From: an uncultured Pseudokineococcus sp.
GTDB taxonomy: Bacteria > Actinomycetota > Actinomycetes > Actinomycetales > Quadrisphaeraceae
DNA: 64,000 bases
Direction of reading: 5' to 3'
Assembly: GCF_947495735.1 (NCBI RefSeq)
Contig: NZ_CANMAA010000004.1
Location: forward strand, 124,001-188,000
Under the pieces are notes generated by a model. It made no database searches, was not told the origin of the DNA, and saw only the letters and a list, made by a program, of their open reading frames with translations. The position numbers and the translations under genes were made by a program. Positions 39,754 to 48,484 of this stretch are shown here, piece after piece (the first letter of the stretch is position 1; every line of letters begins with the position of its first letter).

Positions 39754-40698
39754 TCAGGCGTCGTCGCGGGCGCGCCGTCGGCGCTCCGCGAGCCCGGCCT
39801 CGCGCAGGACGTCGGCCGCGGGGGCGCGTCCCGTCATCAGGCGGACCTGACCGACCGCCTGGTGGACGAGCATCTCGAAGCCGTCGACCACGGGGCCTCC
39901 CGCGGCCCAGGCGGCGCCGAGCGCCGTCGGCGACGGGTCGTAGACCACGTCGAGCAGGACACCGCCGGTTCTCCCCGGCGCCAGCCCGGCGGCGACCTCG
40001 TCCGCCGCCCCGGCCGGAGCCGTGGCGATGACGACGTCGGCCCCGGCGAGGCCCGACGCCGCGGCGTCCCACGGCGCCAGCTCGACCTGCGCCCCGCAGC
40101 GCGCGCCGACGTCGACGAGGGCCGCCGCCCGGGCGGGCGAGCGCACGTGCGCGACGACCGAGGAGCAGCCCAGCGCCGCCAGCGCCGCGACGGCCGAGAC
40201 AGCGGTGGCTCCCCCGCCGAGCACGGCGCCGCGCAGGTCAGACGTGCGCCCGGCCTCCTCGACCGCCGGGCGCAGGGCCCGCACGAGGCCCTCGACGTCG
40301 GTGTTGGCCCCCAGGGCACGCCGGCCGACGCCGCCGTCACCGGCCGGCTCCCACGTCACGGTGTTCACCACGCCGGTCGCCCGCACGACCTCGTCGACGT
40401 CGTCGAGCAGCGGCAGCACCGCCCGCTTGAGCGGCATCGTCAGGGACAGGCCCGCCCACTCGGGGCCGCAGCCGGCGAGGAAGCCCGCCAGGTCGGCCTC
40501 GACCACGTCCACCGCGTCGTAGCGCCACCCCGGCAGGCCGAGCTGCGCGTAGGCGGCCCGGTGCAGCGCCGGGGACAGCGAGTGGGCGATCGGCGAGCCG
40601 AGCACCGCCGCGCGCCGGAGGCCGTCGACGTCCGCGGGCCACCGGTCGGCACCGTGCTCCTCGGTCACGGAGCCCCCGGTCCCGGAACCCTCGGTCAC
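39754..40698 (-). CDS. aroE: Shikimate dehydrogenase
   Basis: NADPH-dependent reduction of 3-dehydroshikimate. Signatures: AVLGSPIAHSLSPALHRAAYAQLGL for substrate binding, LSLTMPLKRAVLP with the catalytic lysine, GANTDVEGLVRAL, AVLGGGATAVSAVAAL for the nucleotide site, and GFEMLVHQA near the end. Product 314 residues; the first about 25 are poorly conserved, so an internal GTG at 40668 may be the true start. Lies 7 bp after mltG. Confidence 0.95.
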   Translation of the reverse strand: MTEGSGTGGSVTEEHGADRWPADVDGLRRAAVLGSPIAHSLSPALHRAAYAQLGLPGWRYDAVDVVEADLAGFLAGCGPEWAGLSLTMPLKRAVLPLLDDVDEVVRATGVVNTVTWEPAGDGGVGRRALGANTDVEGLVRALRPAVEEAGRTSDLRGAVLGGGATAVSAVAALAALGCSSVVAHVRSPARAAALVDVGARCGAQVELAPWDAAASGLAGADVVIATAPAGAADEVAAGLAPGRTGGVLLDVVYDPSPTALGAAWAAGGPVVDGFEMLVHQAVGQVRLMTGRAPAADVLREAGLAERRRRARDDA

Positions 40699-40705
40699 GA
40701 CGCCC

Positions 40706-41857
40706 TCAGTCGCTGGGGTTGTCGCGCAGCCACTGCTGGAACAGCCGCACGTTGACCGAGTGCTCCTCGAAGGTCTCCGCGAAGCGGGTCTCGCCCGTGG
40801 ACGGGTCGACCGCGACGAAGTACAGCCACGGGCCCTCGGCCGGGGCGGACGCCGCCGCGATGGCGCTGTCCCCCGGCGAGTTGATCGGTCCCGGCGGCAG
40901 GCCCGGGTAGACGTAGGTGTTGTAGGGGGAGTCCGTCGCGCGGTCCTCGTCGGTGGTGGTGACCCCGCGCTTGCCCGTCGCGTAGTCCACGGTCGTGTCG
41001 AACTGCAGCGGCATGTCGATGCCCACGCGGTTCTCGATGACCCGGGCGACCCGGGGCCGGTCCTCCTCGCGCGAGGCCTCGGCCTCCACCAGGCTCGCCA
41101 CCGTCATGGTGCGGTGCCAGCGCTCGGGCGGGATGCCGCCCTCGACGAGCCCCTGCTCGGCGCGGCTCACCATGGTCGCGATGACCTCGACGGGGGTGAC
41201 GTCGGGCTCGAACGTGTAGGTGGCGGGGAAGAGGTAGCCCTCGAGGTTCCCCTCGGCCTCCGCCGGCAGCGTCACCGCGGGGTCGGACCCCGCCGCGCGC
41301 AGCTCCTCGACGGGCAGGCCGGTGTCGGCGGCGATCTGGGCGAGCGCGGCCTCGGCCCGCAGCCCCTCGATGAGCTGGACCTGCAGGTCGACCCGCGCGG
41401 CCGGCGAGAGCAGCAGGTCGAGCGCACCGGCGGCGGACATCTCCTCGCGGAGCGCGTAGGTGCCGGGCTGGATGCTCGCCGACTCGGGCTCGGCGGCGGC
41501 GGCCGAGACGAAGGCCCCCACGCTCTGCACGACGCCCGCCTCCACCAGCGTCTCGCCGATGGCCTGGCCGGTGTCGCCCTGCTCGACCTGGACCTGCACC
41601 TCGCCGGTGCCGGGACCGGCGAAGTCGGTGGGCGCGTCCTCGCGGTCCAGCAGCGGTCGGAGGAAGTTCCAGCCGACGAGGCCGGCACCCGCCACGAGCG
41701 CGAGGGCGAGCACGAGGACCACCGCGGTGACGGCGCGCCGCACGCCGCGCCCGCCCCGTCGGCGGGGCTCGGCCGCCGGATCAGGGGCCGTGGGGTCGGC
41801 GATGGCGCCCACGAGGGGCACGTCCGGGCGCACCGGCTGGCGGCTGCGGCGGCTCAT
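40706..41857 (-). CDS. mltG: Endolytic murein transglycosylase MltG (YceG-like)
   Basis: Membrane-anchored lytic transglycosylase that terminates nascent glycan strands. Cytosolic Arg-rich N-terminus, one helix (AVTAVVLVLALALVAGAGLVGWNFL, about 42-66), a LysM-like subdomain, then the catalytic YceG domain with MTVASLVEAEASREEDRPRVARVIENRV (catalytic Glu), MPLQFDTTVDYATG and SPYNTYVYPGLPPGPINSPG. Product 383 residues. The ATG at 41857 overlaps the ruvX stop (ATGA). Confidence 0.95.
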   Translation of the reverse strand: MSRRSRQPVRPDVPLVGAIADPTAPDPAAEPRRRGGRGVRRAVTAVVLVLALALVAGAGLVGWNFLRPLLDREDAPTDFAGPGTGEVQVQVEQGDTGQAIGETLVEAGVVQSVGAFVSAAAAEPESASIQPGTYALREEMSAAGALDLLLSPAARVDLQVQLIEGLRAEAALAQIAADTGLPVEELRAAGSDPAVTLPAEAEGNLEGYLFPATYTFEPDVTPVEVIATMVSRAEQGLVEGGIPPERWHRTMTVASLVEAEASREEDRPRVARVIENRVGIDMPLQFDTTVDYATGKRGVTTTDEDRATDSPYNTYVYPGLPPGPINSPGDSAIAAASAPAEGPWLYFVAVDPSTGETRFAETFEEHSVNVRLFQQWLRDNPSD

Positions 41858-42795
41858 CGGCCCTCCTCCGCGCGCGCCGCTGCGGCGGGCGACGGCAGGA
41901 CGGCACGGCGAGGTGGTCGCGGCACGGGGTGCTGGGTGGTGCTCACGGTGGCGTCCTCCTCCGGGTGCGGACTGCTCGTCCGCCCCTGCGGGTCCTCGCC
42001 GGTGCGCAGCGCCCCCGTGCGCCTACCGACCTCGTCGTCGTGCTGGTGCTGCGGCTCGTGCTGGTCGTGCCCCGTCCGGTCGTGCTCGTCCGCGTCGGGC
42101 TCGACCGGCGCGCGGTCCCGGCGCCGCCCGTCGGGGCCGAGCGGTCTCGCGAGCGAGCCCGGCGGTCGGCCCGAGGACCGCTCCAGGTCCAGGGCCGTCT
42201 GCAGGATCCACGCGGCGGCGACCTGGTCCACGACCGCGCGGTGGCGACGCCCGCTGGTGCCGCCCTCGTGCAGGGCGCGGTGGGCGCCGGCCGTGCTCAG
42301 CCGCTCGTCGACGAGCCGGACCGGGACGGGTGCGACGACGTCGGCGAGGCGGCCAGCGTACTGCCGGGCGATGGAGGCGGCTCTGCCCTCGTCCCCCGAC
42401 AGCGAGCGCGGCAGGCCGACGACGACCTCGACGGCCCGGCGCTCGCGCACCTCGGCGGCCAGCCGGAGCACGTCGGCGGGCAGAGCCTCGGGGTCCCGAG
42501 GCGCTGCGTCGCCGCGAGGGGCGCCCCGACGCGCGGGCGCCGGGAGGTCGCGCGCGAGCGTCTCGACCGCGGTGGCCACGAGGCCGTCGGGGTCGCACGC
42601 CGCCATCCCGACCCGCACGCTGCCGACGTCGACCCCCAGCCGCACACCGCGCCGCCACGCACGACCGCCGTCGGGCTCGGCCGCCGCGGAGGTCGGCGGG
42701 TCGGACGGCGCGGGAGGCGGCGGACCTGCGGGCGGGCTCTCGTGCCCGCCGACCGGTCGCTTGCGCTTGGGCCGCGGCTGGCCCGTCCTGCCCAC
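41854..42795 (-). CDS. ruvX: Holliday junction resolvase-like YqgF/RuvX with low-complexity extensions
   Basis: RNase-H-fold nuclease of the YqgF family, linked to 16S rRNA maturation and recombination. Core: RLGVDVGSVRVGMAACDPDG (first catalytic Asp), VVVGLPRSLSGDEGRAA, PVRLVDERLST, and VVDQVAAAWILQTALD. The core of about 150 residues is embedded in a 313-residue frame: about 50 Pro/Ala/Arg residues before it and about 110 Asp/His/Arg/Pro-rich residues after. The chosen GTG at 42795 has no ribosome-binding site; the GTG at 42645, directly at the core, is a strong alternative. The stop overlaps mltG. Confidence 0.85.
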   Translation of the reverse strand: MGRTGQPRPKRKRPVGGHESPPAGPPPPAPSDPPTSAAAEPDGGRAWRRGVRLGVDVGSVRVGMAACDPDGLVATAVETLARDLPAPARRGAPRGDAAPRDPEALPADVLRLAAEVRERRAVEVVVGLPRSLSGDEGRAASIARQYAGRLADVVAPVPVRLVDERLSTAGAHRALHEGGTSGRRHRAVVDQVAAAWILQTALDLERSSGRPPGSLARPLGPDGRRRDRAPVEPDADEHDRTGHDQHEPQHQHDDEVGRRTGALRTGEDPQGRTSSPHPEEDATVSTTQHPVPRPPRRAVLPSPAAAARAEEGR

Positions 42796-42809
42796 CCGCG
42801 CCGCCAGGC

Positions 42810-45485
42810 TCAGCTCGTCACCGCGGCGCCGACCTGGTGCTCCACGGCCGTCAGGGCCGCACCGAGCTGGGCGGCGTCGGTGCCACCGCCCTGCGCGACG
42901 TCGTCCTTGCCGCCCCCGCCGCCGCCGAGGACCCCGGCCGCCGTCTTCACCATCGCGCCGGCCTTGACGCCCCACTCGCGGGCGCGCTCGTTGGTGGCGA
43001 CCACGACGAGCGGGCGGCCCTTGGCCACGCCGCCCACCGCCACGACGGAGGGCCGGTCCTTGCCGAGCCGGCCCCGCACGTCCAGGGCCAGCGCGCGGAG
43101 GTCGTCCGCGGAGGCGACCTCCCCGGCGTCGTGGCCGGCGAAGGCCACCCCGAACACGTCGGTGGGCGAGGACGCCAGCGCCCCCGCGGAGGCGAGCACG
43201 CGCTCGGTCCGCGAGCGCGCCACCTCGCGGTCGGCGTCGCGCAGGCGCCCCACCATGTCCTGCACCCGGCTCACGAGGTCGGCCTCGGGGGCGTTCAGCA
43301 TCTCGCTGAGCTGGCCGACGAGGTCGCGCTCGCGCGCCAGGTACCGGAAGCCCTCGACGCCGACGACGGCCTCGACGCGCCGGTTGCCGGCGCCGACCGA
43401 GGACTCCCCGGTGACCACGAGGGGGCCGATCTGGCTGCTGCGCTGCACGTGCGTGCCACCGCAGAGCTCGCGCGACCAGGGGCCGCCGATCTCCACGACG
43501 CGGACCTCGTCGCCGTAGGTCTCCCCGAACAGGGCGAGGGCGCCGAACTCGCGCGCCTCGGGCAGCGTCATCCACTGCGCGCTGACCGGCAAGTCGTCGC
43601 GGACCGCGAGGTTGCTGACGTCCTCGACGTCGCGCCGCTGCTGGGCGGACAGCCCGCCCTTCCAGCCGAAGTCCAGCCGCAGGTAGCCGGGCCGGTTGAA
43701 CGAGCCCGCCTGCTGGGCCGACGGCCCGAGCACCTGGCGCAGGGCCGCGTGCACGACGTGCGTGCCCGAGTGGGCCTGGCAGGCGTCCACCCGCCACTGC
43801 GGGTCGACCGCGGCGGAGACCTCCACGCCCTGGGCGATCTCGCCGTCGAGGACCCGCACCTGGTGCACGACGAGGCCCTTGACCGGCCGCTGGACGTCGA
43901 GGACCTCGGCGGACCCGCCGTCCCAGACCAGCGTGCCCGCGTCGGCGCTCTGGCCACCGGACTCGGCGTAGAAGGGCGTGCGGTCCAGGACGACCTCGAC
44001 GACGCGCCCCTCCCCCGCGCTGGTCACCGGGTCGACGCCGGAGACGACGGCGAGCACCCGCGACGTGGTCGTCAGGGTCGTGTACGCCTGCCAGTCCGTC
44101 GGCCCGTTCGCCTCGAGGACGTCGCGGTAGGCGCCCGTCGCGGCGGCGCCCGTCCGCTTGGAGCGCGCGTCGGCCCGGGCGCGCTCGCGCTGCTCGGTCA
44201 TGAGCTCGCGGAATCCCTGCTCGTCGACGCTGACGCCCTGCTCGGACGCCATCTCGAGGGTGAGGTCGATGGGGAAGCCGTAGGTGTCGTGCAGCTGGAA
44301 GGCGCGGGTGGCCGGCACCCGGGTGCCGCCGGACTCCTTGGTCTCCCGCACCGCGGTGTCGAGGATGGTCGTGCCCGCCACCAGCGTGCGCCGGAACGCC
44401 TCGTCCTCGGCCGCGACGACCTCGCTGATGCGCCCGAAGTCGGCGTCCAGCTCGGGGTAGGAGCGCGCCATCCGCTCCTCGGAGACGGCCGTCAGCTCCG
44501 CCAGGGAGGGGGCGTCCACCCCCAGCAGGCGCATGGCGCGCACGGCGCGGCGCAGGAGGCGGCGCAGCACGTACCCGCGGCCCTCGTTGCCCGGGCGCAC
44601 GCCGTCGCCCACGAGCATCAGCCCGCTGCGGACGTGGTCGGCGACCACACGCAGCCGCACGTCGGCGGCGGGGTCGGCGCCGTAGCGCACGCCCGCCATC
44701 GCCGCCGCCGCCTCGATCACGGGGAAGACCTCGTCGATCTCGTACATGTTGTCCTTGCCCTGGAGCAGGTACGCCACCCGCTCCAGGCCCATGCCCGTGT
44801 CGATGTTCTTGCGCGGCAGCTCGCCGAGGATCGGGAAGCCGTTCTTGCCGCCGCCCTCACCGCGCTCGAACTCCATGAACACGAGGTTCCAGATCTCGAT
44901 GTAGCGGTCCTCGTCGGCCGCCGGGCCGCCGTCCCGGCCGAAGCGCGCGCCGGCGTCGACGAAGATCTCGCTGCAGGGCCCGCAGGGGCCGGGGCCGCCC
45001 GTGGACCAGTAGTTGGAGTCCATGCCCAGGCGCTGCACGCGGTCGGGCGAGACGCCGACGTCCTTCGTCCAGATGCGGTGAGCCTCGTCGTCGTCCTCGT
45101 AGACGGTGACCCAGAGGTCCTTCTCGTCGAAGCCGTACCCGCCCTGCTCCTTCGGCGTGGTGACGAGCTCCCACGCCCACGGGATCGCCGACTCCTTGAA
45201 GTAGTCGCCGAAGGAGAAGTTGCCGTTCATCTGGAAGAAGGTGCCGTGGCGGGTGGTCTTGCCGACCTCCTCGATGTCGAGGGTCCGCACGCACTTCTGC
45301 ACGCTCGTGGCGCGAGCGAAGGGCGCCGGCTCCCGACCGGTGAGGTAGGGGATGAACGGCACCATCCCGGCCACGGTGAACAGCAGCGTCGGGTCGGGCG
45401 AGACGAGCGAGGCGCTGGGCACGACCTCGTGCCCCTTGCCCTCGAAGAAGCTGAGCCAGCGACGGCGGATCTCCGCGGTCTCCAT
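42810..45485 (-). CDS. alaS: Alanyl-tRNA synthetase
   Basis: Charges tRNA-Ala and edits mischarged Ser or Gly. Catalytic domain with TSVQKCVRTLDIEEVGKTTRHGTFF and MDSNYWSTGGPGPCGPCSEIF; editing domain with the zinc ligands AHSGTHVVHAAL and CGGTHV; C-terminal C-Ala domain rich in glycine (GGGGGGKDDVAQGGGTD). Product 891 residues, complete. ATG at 45485. Order alaS-ruvX-mltG-aroE is conserved in Actinobacteria. Confidence 0.98.
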   Translation of the reverse strand: METAEIRRRWLSFFEGKGHEVVPSASLVSPDPTLLFTVAGMVPFIPYLTGREPAPFARATSVQKCVRTLDIEEVGKTTRHGTFFQMNGNFSFGDYFKESAIPWAWELVTTPKEQGGYGFDEKDLWVTVYEDDDEAHRIWTKDVGVSPDRVQRLGMDSNYWSTGGPGPCGPCSEIFVDAGARFGRDGGPAADEDRYIEIWNLVFMEFERGEGGGKNGFPILGELPRKNIDTGMGLERVAYLLQGKDNMYEIDEVFPVIEAAAAMAGVRYGADPAADVRLRVVADHVRSGLMLVGDGVRPGNEGRGYVLRRLLRRAVRAMRLLGVDAPSLAELTAVSEERMARSYPELDADFGRISEVVAAEDEAFRRTLVAGTTILDTAVRETKESGGTRVPATRAFQLHDTYGFPIDLTLEMASEQGVSVDEQGFRELMTEQRERARADARSKRTGAAATGAYRDVLEANGPTDWQAYTTLTTTSRVLAVVSGVDPVTSAGEGRVVEVVLDRTPFYAESGGQSADAGTLVWDGGSAEVLDVQRPVKGLVVHQVRVLDGEIAQGVEVSAAVDPQWRVDACQAHSGTHVVHAALRQVLGPSAQQAGSFNRPGYLRLDFGWKGGLSAQQRRDVEDVSNLAVRDDLPVSAQWMTLPEAREFGALALFGETYGDEVRVVEIGGPWSRELCGGTHVQRSSQIGPLVVTGESSVGAGNRRVEAVVGVEGFRYLARERDLVGQLSEMLNAPEADLVSRVQDMVGRLRDADREVARSRTERVLASAGALASSPTDVFGVAFAGHDAGEVASADDLRALALDVRGRLGKDRPSVVAVGGVAKGRPLVVVATNERAREWGVKAGAMVKTAAGVLGGGGGGKDDVAQGGGTDAAQLGAALTAVEHQVGAAVTS

Positions 45486-45567
45486 GAGGGGCCTTCCGTG
45501 TCGGGAGGTCGGGGCGAGCGCTCGCGCGGCTCCCGACCGGTGCTCCGCGGGTCGCGGGGAGGGCGGG

Positions 45568-45840
45568 TCAGGCCCGGGGGCTGGTGGGGCGCTCGATCAG
45601 GTCGCGGGCCTCGGTCTCACTCATGGCCCCGGCGTCGACGCCCAGGGCCACGCGCAGCTCCTGCTCGCGCTCGGCGGCGCCGGCGCGCACCTCGGCGGCG
45701 AAGCTCCGGGCGGCCTCGGACCACCCGGTCGCCCGGCCGTGCAGGCCCTTCGGCGTGTAGGAGCGCGCGACGCCGGCGGCGCGGCGCACCGCGACCACCC
45801 CGGCGACGGCCCCGAAGCCGATCCAGACCAGACGACCCAT
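45568..45840 (-). CDS. DUF6167-like small membrane protein
   Basis: A 90-residue protein with one N-terminal helix (LVWIGFGAVAGVVAVRRAAGVA) followed by YTPKGLHGRATGWSEAARSFAAEVRAGAAEREQELRVALG, the pattern of the actinobacterial DUF6167 family. It follows the DUF948 gene by one base and precedes alaS, the same pairing found in Streptomyces. Function unknown; the pair may be co-expressed with alaS. Confidence 0.85.
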   Translation of the reverse strand: MGRLVWIGFGAVAGVVAVRRAAGVARSYTPKGLHGRATGWSEAARSFAAEVRAGAAEREQELRVALGVDAGAMSETEARDLIERPTSPRA

Positions 45841-45841
45841 G

Positions 45842-46198
45842 TCAGGCCCTCTTCCGGCGGCCCGAGATGGCGCCGCGGACGCCGTAGGTGAACGCCGCGA
45901 CCTTGACGATGGGCGAGCCCAGCGTCGCCGCGAAGAGCGCGGTCAGCGCCGACACGTTGGTGGCGATCTGCGCCGCGCCGGTGGTGACCTGGTCCACGTT
46001 CTGCATCTGCTCGTTGACCTGCGTCACCGCCGTCGTGGTCTCGGTGATCAGCGGGCGCGTGTCGTCCGACAGGCGGCGCACCGCCTCGCGGGTCTCGTCG
46101 AGCACCTTGCCCAGCTTCAGCAGGGGGATGGCGAGCAGCCCCACGAGCAGCACGAACGCGATCGCGGCGATGAGCCCCGCGACGTCTCCTCCGGTCAT
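45842..46198 (-). CDS. DUF948-family membrane protein
   Basis: A 118-residue protein with an N-terminal helix (VAGLIAAIAFVLLVGLLAIPLLKLG), then an amphipathic coiled coil (LDETREAVRRLSDDTRPLITETTTAVTQVNEQMQNVDQVTTGAAQIATNVSAL, in pieces) resembling methyl-accepting chemotaxis stalks, as in DUF948. C-terminal basic tail. The ATG at 46198 with AAGGA upstream is preferred over an upstream GTG. Pairs with the DUF6167-like gene. Function unknown. Confidence 0.87.
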   Translation of the reverse strand: MTGGDVAGLIAAIAFVLLVGLLAIPLLKLGKVLDETREAVRRLSDDTRPLITETTTAVTQVNEQMQNVDQVTTGAAQIATNVSALTALFAATLGSPIVKVAAFTYGVRGAISGRRKRA

Positions 46199-46737
46199 CC
46201 GGGTCCTTCCAGGTCGGTCCGCGGCGTCCGCCGGGCCGACCACCACGGCCCCGGGGGGACGTCGCTGGCCTGCCGTCGGCGGCGCGCGGGCACGGCGCTT
46301 CCCGCCTCGCTGCCGAGGCGCGCGGGAACCCTACCGCGCACCCCGTGGCACGACGGCGCCGCAGCGGGCGCTGCGCACCTGCTCACGGCCGGTCTCGGAC
46401 GGCTGCTGCGGCGGTGGTCGGCCAGCCGTCACCAGCGCGTGCGGTCGGGCGTGGCGTGGTCGCCAGGGCGGGCCGCCCGATCTCGTGGGGGGCACTGGCG
46501 GCGGCCGCGCATCTCGCCGTCTCGAGGCGGGTCACCCACCAGCGGCTCGGGCAGCGGCCTGCCTGACGTGCCCCCCTCGTCCCCGTGCGCCCCCGCCTGC
46601 CGCAGGTGGGCCGATCCGTCCGGCCGGAGCCGTAGATCTCGCGGCGTGGTCAGGAGCCCGTCCCGGGCGCCGGGCTGAGGACCGGGGCTCCGCACTGCTG
46701 TCGGCCTGGCGGGCGCGGGCGCGAGGTGACGTGCGAA
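46199..46737. other. Long non-coding stretch upstream of the DUF948 gene
   Basis: About 540 bp without a supportable gene; both strands give only short open frames with no family resemblance or ribosome-binding site. It must contain the promoter for the DUF948-DUF6167-alaS transcript, but no clear -35/-10 pair was found by eye. Confidence 0.5.
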
Positions 46738-46842
46738 GGGGCGGTCGGGGTGGGGCGGGGGCACGTGAGCCGAGCGCTCCCAGCGGCCGCCAGGCCCGCT
46801 GGGGGCGCGTAGGCAGTGCCCTCGACCCACCCCGACCGCCCC
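46738..46842 (-). terminator. Nested double-stem structure after rpsD
   Basis: Outer arms 46738-46754 and 46826-46842 (GGGGCGGTCGGGGTGGG and its complement) pair perfectly over 17 bp. Inside, GCGCTCCCAGCGG and CCGCTGGGGGCGC form an inner 13-bp stem with one mismatch. The structure begins 41 bp after the rpsD stop and most likely ends its transcript. Confidence 0.7.
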
Positions 46843-46883
46843 GGACCGACCCGGCCGCACCTGCCCGGCGCGGAGGCGACGAG

Positions 46884-47519
46884 TCAGCGCGAGTAGTACT
46901 CGACGACCTTGGCGACGTCGCACGTCACCGGGACCTCGTCGCGCTCGGAGGGGCGCACCACCTCGGCGCGGAGGTCGGCGATCTCGACGCGCAGGTAGGC
47001 GGGGACGGCGGGCAGCACGTCGCGGTGGGCGCCGGCGGCGGCGACCTGGAACGGCGGCAGCGCGCGGCTCTTCGGCGCGACCTCGACGACCTGGCCGGGG
47101 CGGACGCGGTAGGACGGCTTGTCCACGCGGGCGCCGTCGACGAGGACGTGGCGGTGCACGACCACCTGGCGGGCCTGGGCGATGGTGCGGGCGAGGCCGG
47201 CGCGCAGGACGACGGCGTCGAGGCGGCTCTCGAGGAGCTGGACCAGCACGTCGCCGGTGCGCTCCGGGTGCTTCTTCGCCTCGTCGACGGCGCGGCGGAG
47301 CTGGGCCTCGCGGATGCCGTACTGGGCGCGCAGGCGCTGCTTCTCGCGCAGGCGCAGGGCGTAGTCGCTCTCGCTGCGGCGGCGGGCCCGGCCGTGCTCG
47401 CCGGGCGGGTAGGGACGGTTCTCGAAGTGCTTGACGGCCTTCGGCGTGAGGGCGAGGCCGAGGCGGCGCGACAGGCGCACCTGCTTGCGCGAGCGGGTGC
47501 TCGAGGTGGTGGACGACAC
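46884..47519 (-). CDS. rpsD: 30S ribosomal protein S4
   Basis: Primary 16S rRNA-binding protein. The 211-residue product has RPYPPGEHGRARRRSESDYALRLREKQRLRAQYGI (in pieces) and the S4 domain (LESRLDAVVLRAGLARTIAQARQVVVHRHVLVDG). It lacks the zinc-binding cysteines of the C+ S4 form. It stands alone near alaS and rarA rather than in the alpha operon, as in Streptomyces. GTG at 47519 with GGAG 6 nt upstream; it is divergent from an iron-regulated gene 77 bp away. Confidence 0.96.
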   Translation of the reverse strand: MSSTTSSTRSRKQVRLSRRLGLALTPKAVKHFENRPYPPGEHGRARRRSESDYALRLREKQRLRAQYGIREAQLRRAVDEAKKHPERTGDVLVQLLESRLDAVVLRAGLARTIAQARQVVVHRHVLVDGARVDKPSYRVRPGQVVEVAPKSRALPPFQVAAAGAHRDVLPAVPAYLRVEIADLRAEVVRPSERDEVPVTCDVAKVVEYYSR

Positions 47520-47576
47520 GGGTGCTCCAGGACGGTTCGGGGTCGGTGTGCGGTCGGACGACCACGACGGAGGACC

Positions 47577-47595
47577 TTAGGCTAGCCTCACCTGT
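47577..47595 (+). promoter_or_regulatory. IdeR/DtxR-type iron box at the start of the HugZ-like gene
   Basis: TTAGGCTAGCCTCACCTGT matches the DtxR-family palindrome TTAGGTTAGCCTAACCTAA at 15 of 19 positions. It ends one base before the ATG at 47597 and contains TAGCCT, a possible -10 element 8 nt upstream of the ATG. Iron-loaded IdeR would block transcription initiation directly. Confidence 0.7.
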
Positions 47596-47596
47596 C

Positions 47597-48484
47597 ATGA
47601 CGCATCTGCCCAGCGCCGCGGTCGTCGCCGCCACCGCCCTCTCCGGCTCGGGGACGGCGACGCTCACCTCGGCACGCACGGAGGAGCGGGCCGCCGTCGT
47701 CCACGCCCGCACGACCGGCGGGGACGTCGTGCTGCTCGCGAGCGCGGGCGACCTCGACCGCCTCGGCGTGGGCTCGCGGGTCGACGAGGACGCGCCCGTC
47801 CGGCTCGAGGTCGTCGTCGAGGCCCCGCTGCCCGACCTGACGGTCCCTCGGGCCCAGGTGGTCCTCGAGGGGTGGGCGGGCCTGGCGCCGCCGTCCCTGG
47901 CCGTGGCCGCGATGGACGCCGTGTGCGCCGCGGGGCCGGTCGCCGACCTCTTCGCGCAGTGGCCCGACGCGCGCGTGCTGCACCTGGACCCGGCGGCCGC
48001 GCGCCTGCACTGGGCCGAGGGCTGCACCGACGTCCCGGTCGAGGACCTGCGCGCCGCGACCCCCGACCCCGTCACGCTGCGGGAGGGGCACGTCCTGTCG
48101 CGCGTGGACGCGGAGCTGGGCGAGCGCCTCGTCGACCTCGTGCGCTCCATGGGGCACGCGCACCCGGCGCCGGGCGGGCGCGGGGCCGGCGTCGCCGGGC
48201 GCGACCTCGGGCGCGTCAGCGAGGTGCGCTGCGTCGGGGCGGACCGCTCGGGCCTCGTGCTGCGCTGCCGGGCCGACCGGCCCTGGGAGGGGCTGGGCGG
48301 TCGGTGCTGCGGCACCGGCCACGAGGGCGCCGCATGCGAGGCGACGACGACCGCGACCCTGCGCCTGCTGTTCCCCGCGCCGGTGGCCGACGCCGACGCG
48401 GCCGTCGACGCCCTGGCCCTGATGGTGGTCGCCGCCACCTCCGGCGGCGCCGCGCGCTGCCCGTACGCCCCCGGCGCCGCCTGA
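47597..48484 (+). CDS. HugZ-like heme/flavin split-barrel protein with DUF2470 domain
   Basis: A 295-residue protein. The N-terminal part (about 10-150) resembles a pyridoxamine-oxidase-type split barrel (GTATLTSARTEERAAVVHARTTGGDVVLLAS). The C-terminal part (about 170-290) resembles DUF2470 (ERLVDLVRSMGHAH, VRCVGADRSGLVLRCRAD, LRLLFPAPVADADAAVDAL), the combination seen in heme-utilisation HugZ proteins. An insertion RCCGTGHEGAAC could bind metal. The ATG at 47597 directly follows an iron box and has no ribosome-binding site, so the message is probably leaderless. Role in heme or iron use is inferred from domains and the box. Confidence 0.72.
   Translation: MTHLPSAAVVAATALSGSGTATLTSARTEERAAVVHARTTGGDVVLLASAGDLDRLGVGSRVDEDAPVRLEVVVEAPLPDLTVPRAQVVLEGWAGLAPPSLAVAAMDAVCAAGPVADLFAQWPDARVLHLDPAAARLHWAEGCTDVPVEDLRAATPDPVTLREGHVLSRVDAELGERLVDLVRSMGHAHPAPGGRGAGVAGRDLGRVSEVRCVGADRSGLVLRCRADRPWEGLGGRCCGTGHEGAACEATTTATLRLLFPAPVADADAAVDALALMVVAATSGGAARCPYAPGAA

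Noticed and set aside
45486-45567. T-box leader for alaS
   Set aside because: The 82-bp gap is too short and lacks the T-box motif; actinobacterial T-boxes are mainly upstream of ileS.
41460-45887. A 4.4-kb plus-strand open frame opposite mltG, ruvX and alaS
   Set aside because: Same artefact; alaS, ruvX and mltG on the minus strand carry full family signatures.
46199-46737. Short open frames of about 60-75 codons on both strands
   Set aside because: No ribosome-binding site, no domain and high Arg/Ala content typical of random frames at this GC level.
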